Shown here: one piece after another, positions 1 to 8,335 of the stretch | Position numbering within the stretch: position 1 is the stretch's first letter | How the letters are laid out: the number at the start of each line of letters is the position of its first letter | From: Cesiribacter sp. | Lineage (GTDB): Bacteria; Bacteroidota; Bacteroidia; Cytophagales; Cyclobacteriaceae | Direction of reading: 5' to 3' | DNA: 23,509 nt | NCBI GenBank assembly: GCA_030147305.1 | Contig: JASLAE010000265.1 | Location: 1 to 23,509 of the forward strand | Translations under genes and position numbers: made by a program | Notes under the pieces: model-generated | The model's database searches: none | What the model was told of the DNA's origin: nothing | The model's input: only the letters and a program-made list of their open reading frames with translations

Positions 1-1370
1 GGATGCACTCGCACCTGGTACGTACGCTCCTCACCATCAACCGTACGGGTATCGTGGTATATTTCCTGTTCACCACCGGCACGTGCTGCTTCTGCACGGT
101 CCAGCCACAATTGCCGGTCACTTTCAGGGAACGAGTCAAGCACACTTACACCACGCACTGCCTCCTGCTGGTAAAGCATCTTTAGCAGGTTTTTAAAACC
201 CACATTAAAGTCAAGCAATCTCAGCTCCCGGTCCACCATCCAGATCACACTGTGGCTATTATCCAAAATGCTGCGGATATTCTTTTCCTTCAGGATCAAT
301 TGTTTCTCCTGGTTTACTCTTTCGGTGATATCGCGTGCGTTAATGACGATGCCGTTCACTGATTTGTTAGCAAGCAAATTATTGCCACTTGCCTCCATGT
401 ACAGGTATTCCCCATTTGCCTTTTTATAGCGGAAAATGAAGACCTGTCCCTGGTTCCCTATAGCTGCTTTACTGAAAAAGCGCTCCTGACAATAGGTCAG
501 ATCGTCAGGGTGTACGAATTCAAAGATTGACTTGTTACGAATATCTTCCTGTATATAACCCGTTAACCTATAAAAAGAGGGGGTGAGGTATTTTATCAAC
601 CCTTTATTATCGGCTACACATATAACATCTGTAGCATTTTGAATGACCGATTGAAAGTAATTTTTACTGGCTTTCAGATTCTCCAGGAGTAAATCTGAAT
701 ATTGCAGGTTACTCTCCAGGCTGCGTTCCTTCTCTTTAAGGGTGACATTAAGGTCTTCTAACTGCCTGATAGCATCGGACAACTGCCGTTGTTGCTGGTT
801 GGTAATGCGGAAATAAAGGAAAGAAAGTATAAAAGAGATGAGAATTGTAACCAGATAGTTAAAAACATACGCCTGCCGTAGAGCTTCACTGTGAACAGCA
901 GCATTGATGGCCACGGCATCGCCAGCCAGCCAGAGGCAGGAAATTGTAACCAGCGGCACTGAAAGCACCAGAATTCTCTGCCATGGCTTGCGCATATCAA
1001 ACACCAACGCAGAGCCGAAAATAACCGGAATGAAAAATAAGTGCGTACCACCGGCAGCGCCTACCAGCAATGCTGAGCCAAGGCAATAAATGTTAAGCTC
1101 CAGGTAGAGGGCTATTTTAGCTACCTTCGGATAGCCTGAGTGGCTAAGTAACAAATTGGACAAAAACACCAGTGGTGCCACCATTTTAAGTGCGGTAAGC
1201 AGCCACGATTCTTCGGGAAAAGTGAAAAAGGCCAGTACCAGTGCAATAATAGCCACCAGTAAACTTAACTGGTTCACCAGCTTAACATACTTAGTTTTAC
1301 CCAACGAATATTCTGGCCGAATACCCCGTTCGGAAATCCAAGTAAAAAAGCGGTCGAATTGGTGAAGCAT
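1..1370 (-). CDS. Membrane-anchored multi-PAS sensor protein, probably a histidine kinase; C-terminus lies beyond the left edge
   Basis: An uninterrupted minus-strand frame runs from an ATG at 1370 to the window edge (about 456 codons visible), with no stop reached. The first ~170 residues are mostly hydrophobic with several predicted membrane segments (for example LLVAIIALVLAFFTF near residue 40). A polar, probably coiled-coil stretch follows at about 190-235 (QQQRQLSDAIRQLEDL). Then come two PAS-type domains: one at about 240-345, containing YLTPSFYRLTGY and FVHPDDL and ending in a PAC-like DITERVNQEKQ, and a second starting near residue 355 (SILDNSHSVIWMVDRELRL) that is still incomplete at the edge. 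Such proteins in Bacteroidota usually end in HisKA and HATPase domains, but that part is not visible, so the kinase assignment is inference. It is divergent from htpG. The perfect palindrome CTATAATTATAG at 1387-1398 lies just upstream of the start. Confidence 0.82.
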   Translation of the reverse strand, partial: MLHQFDRFFTWISERGIRPEYSLGKTKYVKLVNQLSLLVAIIALVLAFFTFPEESWLLTALKMVAPLVFLSNLLLSHSGYPKVAKIALYLELNIYCLGSALLVGAAGGTHLFFIPVIFGSALVFDMRKPWQRILVLSVPLVTISCLWLAGDAVAINAAVHSEALRQAYVFNYLVTILISFILSFLYFRITNQQQRQLSDAIRQLEDLNVTLKEKERSLESNLQYSDLLLENLKASKNYFQSVIQNATDVICVADNKGLIKYLTPSFYRLTGYIQEDIRNKSIFEFVHPDDLTYCQERFFSKAAIGNQGQVFIFRYKKANGEYLYMEASGNNLLANKSVNGIVINARDITERVNQEKQLILKEKNIRSILDNSHSVIWMVDRELRLLDFNVGFKNLLKMLYQQEAVRGVSVLDSFPESDRQLWLDRAEAARAGGEQEIYHDTRTVDGEERTYQVRVH

Positions 1371-1541
1371 TGCGGTTTGGTGGCAACTATAATTATAGCG
1401 AATTAAGGTTACCAGCCGCGGAAAAAAAATGCAGAATGCAGGTAGAAGTTACACCTCTGCCAAAGTGGCACATTTAAAAAACTTTCTAACCTCTGGAATA
1501 ATTTTTGAACCTATGAGGCCAAGCAAAAACTAAACATATAT
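1371..1541. other. Divergent intergenic region between the PAS sensor gene and htpG
   Basis: This 171-nt gap must hold both promoters. The most visible element is the 12-bp palindrome CTATAATTATAG at 1387-1398. On the minus strand TATAGTTG (1384-1391) is one mismatch from TAnnTTTG, but no -33 element fits. For htpG the only candidate is TAATTTTTG at 1499-1507, one base too long. No CIRCE-like repeat was seen. Confidence 0.4.
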
Positions 1542-3413
1542 ATGGCTATGCAGGAAAAAGGAACCATTTCCATCCATACCGAGAACATTTTTCCAATCAT
1601 TAAGAAGTTCTTATATTCAGATCACGAGATTTTTTTGCGTGAGCTGGTAAGCAATGGCGTAGATGCCTGCCAGAAATTGCAGAAATTGTCGCAGCTCGGC
1701 GAATTTGGCGGAGAACTGGGCGAACTTAAAGTTACAGTGCGCTTGAACAAAGAAGCCAAGACCATTACCGTAAGTGATAATGGTCTTGGTATGACAGCCG
1801 AGGAGATTAAAAAATACATTAACCAGATAGCCTTTAGCGGCGCTACCGAGTTCATAGAAAAGTATAAGGAAGAGGGCGATGCCAAAAATATCATAGGTCG
1901 CTTTGGCCTTGGCTTCTACTCCTCCTTTATGGTGGCCGACAAGGTAGACATCATTACCCGTTCTTATAAAGAAGGCGCTGAAGCCGCCCGCTGGGAATGT
2001 ACCGGCAATACAGAGTTTGAAATTGGCACTGCCGAAAAAGCGGAGCGCGGTACCGATGTTGTACTGCACATTAACAAAGACAGCGAAGAATTTCTGGAGT
2101 CTTACCGCCTGCGCAGCATCCTGGAAAAATACGGCAAATTCCTGCCAGTGCCGGTGTTCTTCGACAGCGGCGAAAAAGAACCTGCAGAAAAAGAAGGTGA
2201 AGAAAAAGCTGCTGAACCTGAGCAGATCAACGAAACCCAGCCCCTCTGGACCAAACAGCCCAGCGAGCTAAAGGATGAGGATTACCAAAACTTCTACAAA
2301 ACCCTCTACCCCTTTGCCCCGGATCCGCTCTTCTGGATACACCTGAATGTAGACTATCCTTTTAACCTTACTGGTATTCTCTACTTCCCCAAGCTTAAAA
2401 ACGAGCTGGAGCTGCAGAAAAACAAAATTCAGCTTTACAGCCGCCAGGTATTTATTACCGACGAGGTAAAAGATGTAGTGCCGGAGTTTTTGCAGCTGCT
2501 GCATGGGGTAATTGACTCACCAGACATTCCCCTGAACGTAAGCCGCAGCTTTTTACAGGCCGATAGCAACGTAAAGAAAATCAACAGCCACATTACCAAA
2601 AAAGTGGCCGACAAGCTGCAGGAGCTGTTTAAGAAAGACCGTGAAGGTTATGAGAAGAAGTGGGATGACATTGGCCTGTTTGTAAAATATGGCATGATCA
2701 CCGACGACAAGTTCTACGATCGCGCCAAGGAATTTGCCCTGCTCAAGAATACAGACAGCAAATATTTTACCCTCACCGAGTACCCTGAACAGATAAAAGT
2801 CAACCAGACCGACAAAAATGCGCAGCAGGTCTGGCTTTACACCACCCATCCTGGTCAGCAGGATGCTTATGTACAGTCGGCAAAACGCCGCAGCTACGAT
2901 GTACTGGAACTGGGCAGCCCATTAGACAGCCACTTTGTAAACCAGCTGGAGCGTAAACTGGAAAAAACCAGCCTTAAACGGGTAGACGCCGACACCATTG
3001 ACAAGCTGATTGAAAAAGACGAGAAGCTGGAAAGTATTCTGAGCAAAGAGCAGGAAGAAAAAGTAAAGGGCGTGTTTGAGGAAACTATTGGCGATAAGAG
3101 CAAGACCGTGCAGGTAAGCCCTATGGCGCCCGATGAGCTGCCTGTAACCCTGACCATGCCTGAATTTATGCGCCGCATGAAAGACATGAGCATGTTGCAG
3201 GGCATGGCTTTTGGCCAGATGCCGGACAGTTACCAGGTAACGGTTAATGCAAACCACCCGCTGGTAAGCAAACTTGCCGGAGAAAGTGATGCTGACAGGC
3301 AGAAGGCCCTTGCCCGCCAGGCGTATGATCTGGCGCTGCTAAGCCAGGATATGCTGCAAGGAGCCGCGCTCACGGACTTTATACGCCGCAGTACCGAAAT
3401 GCTTGTAAAGTAA
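1542..3413 (+). CDS. htpG: Molecular chaperone HtpG (bacterial Hsp90)
   Basis: This is a full-length Hsp90-family ATP-dependent chaperone of 623 residues, a normal size for bacterial HtpG. It acts as a cytosolic dimer that helps fold client proteins. The N-terminal GHKL ATPase domain is clear: the FLRELVSNGVDA helix carries the catalytic Glu34 and Mg-binding Asn38, DNGLGM lies at 79-84, and the ATP lid and glycine motif GRFGLGFYSSF starts at 119. The middle domain contains NVSRSFLQ and the C-terminal domain carries MRRMKDMS. A charged Glu/Lys-rich linker lies around residues 210-225, where many Hsp90 proteins vary. I kept the ATG at 1542; a second in-frame ATG at 1548 is equally possible because no Shine-Dalgarno sequence decides between them. 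The gene stands alone, with a strong terminator 30 nt after its stop. Confidence 0.97.
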   Translation: MAMQEKGTISIHTENIFPIIKKFLYSDHEIFLRELVSNGVDACQKLQKLSQLGEFGGELGELKVTVRLNKEAKTITVSDNGLGMTAEEIKKYINQIAFSGATEFIEKYKEEGDAKNIIGRFGLGFYSSFMVADKVDIITRSYKEGAEAARWECTGNTEFEIGTAEKAERGTDVVLHINKDSEEFLESYRLRSILEKYGKFLPVPVFFDSGEKEPAEKEGEEKAAEPEQINETQPLWTKQPSELKDEDYQNFYKTLYPFAPDPLFWIHLNVDYPFNLTGILYFPKLKNELELQKNKIQLYSRQVFITDEVKDVVPEFLQLLHGVIDSPDIPLNVSRSFLQADSNVKKINSHITKKVADKLQELFKKDREGYEKKWDDIGLFVKYGMITDDKFYDRAKEFALLKNTDSKYFTLTEYPEQIKVNQTDKNAQQVWLYTTHPGQQDAYVQSAKRRSYDVLELGSPLDSHFVNQLERKLEKTSLKRVDADTIDKLIEKDEKLESILSKEQEEKVKGVFEETIGDKSKTVQVSPMAPDELPVTLTMPEFMRRMKDMSMLQGMAFGQMPDSYQVTVNANHPLVSKLAGESDADRQKALARQAYDLALLSQDMLQGAALTDFIRRSTEMLVK

Positions 3414-3444
3414 TTCTTCCTTAATTACTAAAGCTGATACACTT

Positions 3445-3476
3445 AAGCCGTGGGCGTCTGTTCACGGCTTTTTTTT
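3445..3476 (+). terminator. Rho-independent terminator of htpG
   Basis: A perfect 8-bp stem AAGCCGTG / CACGGCTT (3445-3452 and 3463-3470) with a 10-nt loop is followed directly by a run of T to 3476. It lies about 30 nt after the htpG stop, so it ends that transcript. Confidence 0.88.
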
Positions 3477-3683
3477 GCCCGCCAGCACTCAGCTGCACTG
3501 CTTTTACCCTGATTTATTTGCATTTTATATGCTTCTATGAAATTCTGTAAGCCAATGTATGGTTATGTTAAGCAAACAAAGGGTTGGGAACAGCTACCCC
3601 CTTTCCTAATTAGCTAAAATCCGGTATTTTGCGAAAATGTAGGCTGTATACCAACAGCCACTCTTTCGCGTTAGCCTTTTTGT

Positions 3684-4565
3684 ATGAAAAGATTGCTTAC
3701 TTTCTTATGCTCCCTGTGCCTGCTGCTTTGCCTATATGAGCCCCTGCAGGCCCAGACCGATGCGCCTGCAAGCACAGAAAAAACACCAGCTGCAGCATCA
3801 ACAGTAGAATCAGAAGAAAGCTTTACTACGGAAAAACCCCTTACCATTAACATGGAAGAGGAAAAAAAAGAGGAAGAAGAAGTCCCTAAAAAGAAGCGGA
3901 AAAAGAATGTCTTCTATGAAATTAAAACCCGGAAAGGCTTTACCAAAAGACGACAGGGTGCTTCTGAGCGCATAGAACTTTTTCATCTGCTGCGCGAGTG
4001 GCAGGAGCCAGACCCATATGTGCGCGATATTCACTGGTACGAATACAAAAGCAAAACCGTAAAAGTGGGTGGCAGCCCCAGCCCCGACAAAGGCATGCTC
4101 CTGCACGGGCCTTATAAGGTGATGCAGGATGGAGAACTGGTTGAGGAAGGTATTTTTTATAAAGGTGCCAAGCACGGTCGCTGGGCCAAGTATCGCAAAA
4201 TGTACGACTACTTTGTGCTTGATAATAAAGAGAAGTACTTCCATGGCTGGCCAAAAGAATCTGAAGTAACCTACTACGACACCAAGGGCAAAGAAGTGCA
4301 GGAGGTAATTCCGGTAGAGTATGGTAAAAAAGAAGGCAACTACTTCTACTTTTTCGAAGATGGCCAGCTGGCCGTAAGGGGTGAATATCGGTACGATGAA
4401 AAAGTAGGTACCTGGACAGAATACTACCCCGGCCCCAAGCAAAGGCGCAAGCGTACGGTACAATATCCTGCTACCCCCTGGGATAAAACAGCATCTCCCT
4501 ATATTCTGCAGGAGTGGGACAAAGATGGCAAAGTGATATACGAAGCCAAGAATAAAGGAAAATAA
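3684..4565 (+). CDS. Exported protein with MORN-like / YwqK-type repeats
   Basis: The product is 293 residues with a signal peptide (MKRLLTFLCSLCLLLCLYEP, likely cleavage after LQAQ). A low-complexity Glu/Lys stretch (EEEKKEEEEVPKKKRKK) follows at about residues 55-75, then a globular part. The second half has repeated aromatic-glycine units of the kind found in MORN and YwqK-like proteins: HGPYKVMQDGELVEEGIFYK, KHGRW, KKEGNYFYFFEDGQLAVRGE and KVGTWTEYY. These typically form beta-hairpin repeats, and many are of unknown function in Bacteroidota. No catalytic motif is visible. It is preceded by the htpG terminator, so it has its own promoter, and no close partner follows. I do not recognise a specific function; a surface or periplasmic location follows from the signal peptide. 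Confidence 0.85.
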   Translation: MKRLLTFLCSLCLLLCLYEPLQAQTDAPASTEKTPAAASTVESEESFTTEKPLTINMEEEKKEEEEVPKKKRKKNVFYEIKTRKGFTKRRQGASERIELFHLLREWQEPDPYVRDIHWYEYKSKTVKVGGSPSPDKGMLLHGPYKVMQDGELVEEGIFYKGAKHGRWAKYRKMYDYFVLDNKEKYFHGWPKESEVTYYDTKGKEVQEVIPVEYGKKEGNYFYFFEDGQLAVRGEYRYDEKVGTWTEYYPGPKQRRKRTVQYPATPWDKTASPYILQEWDKDGKVIYEAKNKGK

Positions 4566-4769
4566 AAATCCCTTTTTGAAAAAAAGTCTTATGCAGTCCC
4601 TTCCAACAGTTAATGTACTGCAGACACACCCTGCTTGCTTTTATTTATTTTTTCAGTAGATTCCATTCAGTATTCATTGTAGGCCCGTCTACGTATGATA
4701 CAATATCCTTGCATGTACAGCCCCATTGGCTAACACAGGGTAGTGCCACAGGAAGATTTGCGAATTAAA

Positions 4770-6089
4770 ATGACTGTAGAAGCTATTGAAAACAGCATTT
4801 ATGCGAGGCTAGCTAACTCGCCGTCTTTCTACCTTGTATGCCTGGATACAAAAGGCTGCTATACATATGCCAATGAAGTTTTCTTTCAAAGGCTTGCTTT
4901 TCTTACCCCTGATTTAATTGGCAGGCATTACGAGCTGGCTATTCTACCAGACGATCTTCCCCATGGCCAGCACATGCTTGAAACAAGTCTTGCCCGGCCA
5001 GGCGAAGTCTTCACCCTCAGGTTAAGAATTTATAATGACAATGGAGGATTTGACTGGACACACTGGGAGATCACTTCACAGCAAAATGCAGAAGGAAAGG
5101 TAGAAGGTATCATCTGCGTTGGCCATTATCTTCCGCCAGGTGAAACCATTTACCGGGAAGCTATTCCGTACACAAAAAAGCTGGACAATATTATTGAACA
5201 CATCACCGATGGTTTTCTCATTATTGACAAAAACTGGAGATTTGTTAAAGTAAACAGGGTTTTTGAAGAGATCGTGGGCGTTAACAGAGACCAGGTGCTG
5301 GGTCAGCTGATCTGGGATGTTTTTCCGGATAACGTAAAGTATCAATACCCTGCTGCTTACCGCAGGGCACTGCGCGACAATATAACCACCAGCTTTCTTG
5401 ACTATAATGAAGAAGCCAAGCGCTGGTTCGAAGGGACAGTATACCCCTCAGAAGAGGGACTTACTGTAATCTTTAGTGACATTACCGAAAAGAAACTGGC
5501 AGAAGAAAAGATTAGAGAATCCACCAGCAAGCTTTCGGCTATTCTGGACAGCACTACCGACATCAATATTCTGTTAGATCGCAACTACCGGGTGCTTTCG
5601 TTCAATAAAATGGCCTATGAAAGCATGAAGGTTTATTACGATGACCGACGACTTGCCCAGGGACAAAATGTGCTGGAGTACATTCTGCCAGGTACCGAGG
5701 AAGACTTTATCAGGAACTTTCAGTCTGCATTGCGGGGCAAGGCGGTAGAAGTCAGGATCAAGCTTTTCTTTAAACCGGGGCTAGCCCTTTGGTTTCTGGT
5801 TAAGTATTTTCCAGTTTATGATACCGAGGGCAATATTATCGGTGTTTCCTTTAATTCTACCAACATAGATCAGCAGCAGCGCCAGTTAGAAAAATTAGAG
5901 GAAATTGCCAGTCTCTACTCCCATGAAATCAGGCGGCCGGTAGCCACCATTCTGGGTATTACCCAGCTGATCGACCAAGAGGAATTAAGCCATGAAAATC
6001 AGGAGTGGATTAATTACCTGAGAAAAACCACCCTGGAGCTGGACCGGGTCATACACCGTATTGTAAGGAAAACGACTGAAATTCGTTAG
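4770..6089 (+). CDS. PAS-repeat signalling protein with a kinase dimerisation helix but no ATPase domain (paralogue 1, His retained)
   Basis: Three PAS-like domains are visible at about residues 8-115 (NSPSFYLVCLDTKGCYTYAN), 135-250 (DGFLIIDKNWRFVKVNRVFE, ending in SDITEKKLAEEKI) and 255-370 (DINILLDRNYRVLSFNKMAY). They are followed by a short HisKA-like helical hairpin (LEEIASLYSHEIRRPVATIL) with a candidate phospho-accepting histidine at codon 5922-5924 (residue 385). The protein stops about 54 residues later, so there is no HATPase_c domain and it cannot phosphorylate itself alone. No transmembrane segment is visible, so it is probably cytosolic. I chose the ATG at 4770 because it aligns with the start of the downstream paralogue; an in-frame GTG at 4743 would add nine residues. 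It may be a phospho-acceptor or dimerisation partner for a separate kinase, but that is inference. Confidence 0.88.
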   Translation: MTVEAIENSIYARLANSPSFYLVCLDTKGCYTYANEVFFQRLAFLTPDLIGRHYELAILPDDLPHGQHMLETSLARPGEVFTLRLRIYNDNGGFDWTHWEITSQQNAEGKVEGIICVGHYLPPGETIYREAIPYTKKLDNIIEHITDGFLIIDKNWRFVKVNRVFEEIVGVNRDQVLGQLIWDVFPDNVKYQYPAAYRRALRDNITTSFLDYNEEAKRWFEGTVYPSEEGLTVIFSDITEKKLAEEKIRESTSKLSAILDSTTDINILLDRNYRVLSFNKMAYESMKVYYDDRRLAQGQNVLEYILPGTEEDFIRNFQSALRGKAVEVRIKLFFKPGLALWFLVKYFPVYDTEGNIIGVSFNSTNIDQQQRQLEKLEEIASLYSHEIRRPVATILGITQLIDQEELSHENQEWINYLRKTTLELDRVIHRIVRKTTEIR

Positions 6090-6259
6090 CTGTTCATCAA
6101 AATCTCACTGGCTTAAGGCTAACACAATACATTTCTGACATCTAAGCTAATCAGCTGTTTTATAGCAGTTTAATAAACACAGAAGTATTTCTAAACGAGC
6201 TTGTTTTATTATATTGGCACAGCAAGTGCGACAGAACTCCAAAGTCATATTTTAGCACA

Positions 6260-7573
6260 ATGGCCAATAGCAATTTCCCTGCTAATCTTTTTAAGCTGCT
6301 GGAAAATTCACCTTCTTTCTATGTTATTAAAGTAGACAGGAATGGCTACTATAGCTATGTAAACAAGACTTTTGCAGATAGATTTAGCTTTATTACCCCT
6401 AGCCTGCTTGGCAAGTCTTTTGAAATAACCCTCCACCCGGAAGATTTTGCGATATGCCAGAACGCTACCTTTGCCTGCATGGCCAATCCAAGCCAGAGCA
6501 TTCCGGTTAAACTGCGCAAACCTTCACCGGAGGGCGATTACTTTTGGGCCTTTTACGAATTTTCGGCTGTGTTAAACAACCACGACGAGGTGGTAGAAGT
6601 ACTTTGTATTGGCTACGACATAACTTCTACAGAAAAAGTAGTTCAGCAGGCCAAAAGAAACAACGACAGACTGGATGTAATCATTGAAAACATGTCTGAT
6701 GGATTCTATATTCTCGACAGAGAGTGGCGATTCATCAAAGCAAACCATGTTTTTGAAAATATGGTAGGCTTCTCCCGGCAAACGTTCTTAGGCCAATGCA
6801 TCTGGGATTTACCGGAGCGACCCAACATCGATCAAAACAAAAGCATTTACTTTCAGGCACTGCGCGAAAACAGATCCCTTAAGTTTGAGGAGTACAGACC
6901 CGATCTGGACAAATGGTTTGGAAAAACAGTGTATCCTTCGCAGGAAGGGCTCACGGTTATTTTAAAAGACATTACTGAACACAAGAAAGCAGAGGAGCTT
7001 ATCCAGGAGGCCAGCAACAAATTACTCGCTGCTTTAAACAGTACCTCCGACCTCAACATGCTCATTAGCCCCGAATTCACAATATTGTCTTTCAACAAAG
7101 TGGCTGCAGAATTTGCCCGCACCTTTTTTGACAGGATGATCCATGAGGGTGATAATTTCTGGTGGTTTGTACCTGAAGGAACGGAAGGTATGTTTCGGCA
7201 AAACATAGCGAAGGCACTTGCAGGCCAGACAATAGAGCAAAAACACAAATTCGGCTTTGCCCCCGGCGTGGAGTTGTGGTATAGAATTAAATTTTATCCG
7301 GTAACAGATGCCAGGGCAAAGCTTATTGGTGTGGCCTTTAATGCCATCAACATCGATAAAGAACAACGGCAGCTCGAAAATCTTGAAGAAATTGCCAGCC
7401 TTTATTCCAGGGAAGTACGCCGACCAGTAGCAACCATTGTGGGCATTACGCACCTGATCAGGGAAGATGATCTTAGTACCGACAACCGGGAGTGGTTTGG
7501 CTATCTGATTAAAACCACTCAGGAACTAGACCGGGTCATTAACAGAATTGTAAAAAAATCGGGCGAAATATAA
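6260..7573 (+). CDS. PAS-repeat signalling protein with degenerate kinase dimerisation helix (paralogue 2, His replaced by Arg)
   Basis: This 437-residue protein is a tandem paralogue of its upstream neighbour, with the same order: PAS (ENSPSFYVIKVDRNGYYSYV), PAS (DGFYILDREWRFIKANHVFE, ending KDITEHKKAEEL), PAS (LNMLISPEFTILSFNKVAAE), then a HisKA-like hairpin. Over the last ~54 residues I counted 35 identities between the two. The H-box reads YSREVRRPVATI, with Arg384 (AGG at 7409-7411) where the paralogue has His. There is no HATPase domain and no membrane segment. Classical histidine phosphotransfer at this site is therefore impossible, leaving a ligand-sensing or protein-dimerising role as the likely function (inference). 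It has its own 170-nt upstream gap, so it may be transcribed separately from paralogue 1. Confidence 0.88.
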   Translation: MANSNFPANLFKLLENSPSFYVIKVDRNGYYSYVNKTFADRFSFITPSLLGKSFEITLHPEDFAICQNATFACMANPSQSIPVKLRKPSPEGDYFWAFYEFSAVLNNHDEVVEVLCIGYDITSTEKVVQQAKRNNDRLDVIIENMSDGFYILDREWRFIKANHVFENMVGFSRQTFLGQCIWDLPERPNIDQNKSIYFQALRENRSLKFEEYRPDLDKWFGKTVYPSQEGLTVILKDITEHKKAEELIQEASNKLLAALNSTSDLNMLISPEFTILSFNKVAAEFARTFFDRMIHEGDNFWWFVPEGTEGMFRQNIAKALAGQTIEQKHKFGFAPGVELWYRIKFYPVTDARAKLIGVAFNAINIDKEQRQLENLEEIASLYSREVRRPVATIVGITHLIREDDLSTDNREWFGYLIKTTQELDRVINRIVKKSGEI

Positions 7574-7690
7574 ATGCCCTGCCCTGTACTGCAAAAAAGA
7601 GCGGCCGCTGGTGGAAAAGCTGTCCCTCCTTACCAGCTTTGCAAGACCTTTTCTTATTTTTAACGCTCCGGAATAAAGCCCTGTTCTTTC

Positions 7691-7852
7691 ATGAATTCAA
7701 ACCTGAATGCGATCATCATTCTGCTCGTTGCCGTTTTGCTGCTTGTACTGAATGAAACTGTGTTGCCTGGCCAGATACCGCCCTGGGTATTTATACTCAT
7801 ATTAGTCGTTTGGCTGGTGGTACGCTTTGGCACACGCTTCAGGAGTAAATAA
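7691..7852 (+). CDS. Small membrane protein of 53 residues with two predicted helices
   Basis: An ATG at 7691 opens a 53-codon frame ending in TAA at 7850-7852. The product has a short polar start (MNSNLNA), a hydrophobic helix (IIILLVAVLLLVL), a polar turn (NETVLPGQIPP), a second helix (WVFILILVVWLVV) and a basic tail (RFGTRFRSK). Two well-bounded hydrophobic segments, a proline-containing turn and a positively charged end fit a real two-pass inner-membrane protein rather than a chance frame. The final codons overlap the T-rich side of the hairpin that serves the convergent gene. I do not recognise a family; similar small hydrophobic proteins are common in Bacteroidota and mostly uncharacterised. 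Confidence 0.6.
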   Translation: MNSNLNAIIILLVAVLLLVLNETVLPGQIPPWVFILILVVWLVVRFGTRFRSK

Positions 7853-7883
7853 AAGCATAACCTGCCTAGCGGCAGGTTATGCT
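7843..7883 (-). terminator. Strong hairpin, terminator for the minus-strand DUF1573 gene
   Basis: A perfect 13-bp stem (7854-7866 with 7871-7883) closes a 4-nt TAGC loop. Read on the minus strand it is followed by TTTTATTTAC, giving the U-rich tail of an intrinsic terminator 14 nt after the stop of the 7897-8307 gene. On the plus strand there is no T tract, so termination of the small membrane gene there would be weaker. Confidence 0.75.
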
Positions 7884-7896
7884 CCACCTGATTAGC

Positions 7897-8307
7897 CTAT
7901 TCCTTCGCTATTACGGTTCCCAGCAGCGTTAACACCATTGCTTCTGCCTGTGTATTTACAGTAACCGATACCGTTTTACGGAAGGCACCGGGGTGTGCAG
8001 CGTTATAAGTAGCCGTTACCTGACCCCGGGCACCCGGAGCAATCGCTTCTTTAGTATAAGTTGTAACAGTACAGCCGCAGGAGCCCTTCACCTCTTTAAT
8101 GCGCAGGGGCACGTTACTGGTGTTGGTAAAAGAAAAGCTTGCACTAACGGGCGCTCCCTGTTTTATTTCACCAAAGCTGTGCTCGGTAGCTTCCCATTGC
8201 AGGACTGCTGCTGCGGGTTTTTCAGTATTGTTAATTACGGCCAATTGCTGTGCCTGAAGGCTTACCGCCACCAACAACAGAAACATGAGAAAACTTAGCT
8301 TCATCAT
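7897..8307 (-). CDS. DUF1573-domain exported protein
   Basis: The product is 136 residues with a signal peptide (MMKLSFLMFLLLVAVSLQAQ). Its single immunoglobulin-like domain matches the DUF1573 family: an EHSFGEIKQG-type start, FSFTNTSNVPLRIKEVKGSCGCT in the middle, and APGARGQVTATYNAA toward the end. The GSCGCT motif with its two cysteines is the hallmark of the family. Length is typical for a single-domain member. The biochemical role of DUF1573 proteins is not firmly known; the domain resembles ASH/PapD-like beta sandwiches and is exported. The gene is divergent from the kinase at 8452, and the shared intergenic region carries a regulator-type box array. Starts at 8307 or 8304 (adjacent Met codons) cannot be separated. 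Confidence 0.9.
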   Translation of the reverse strand: MMKLSFLMFLLLVAVSLQAQQLAVINNTEKPAAAVLQWEATEHSFGEIKQGAPVSASFSFTNTSNVPLRIKEVKGSCGCTVTTYTKEAIAPGARGQVTATYNAAHPGAFRKTVSVTVNTQAEAMVLTLLGTVIAKE

Positions 8308-8335
8308 AAAGAATGATTTTGGTTATTGAATACAC

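Noticed and set aside
1430..1507. TGGCAC at 1466 as a sigma-54 promoter for htpG
   Set aside because: There is no TTGC at the required spacing, so the second half of the element is missing.
3810..4463. 217-codon minus-strand frame opposite the MORN-like protein
   Set aside because: The Phe-rich content arises from the complement of Lys/Glu codons on the real strand; no start context or domain.
4677..4711. TTG and TATCCTTG upstream of the first PAS gene as a promoter
   Set aside because: The gap of 24 nt is longer than the usual 19-21 and the -7 has a mismatch in the TTTG part.
6248..6255. TATTTTAG upstream of the second PAS gene, identical to the -7 candidate of kinase 2
   Set aside because: It ends only 4 nt before the ATG and has no GTTAA boxes or TTG at the right distance, so it is probably chance.
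7616..7640. Inverted repeat AAAGCTG / CAGCTTT after the second PAS gene as a terminator
   Set aside because: The stem is only 7 bp with an 11-nt loop, and it is followed by GCAAG rather than a T run.
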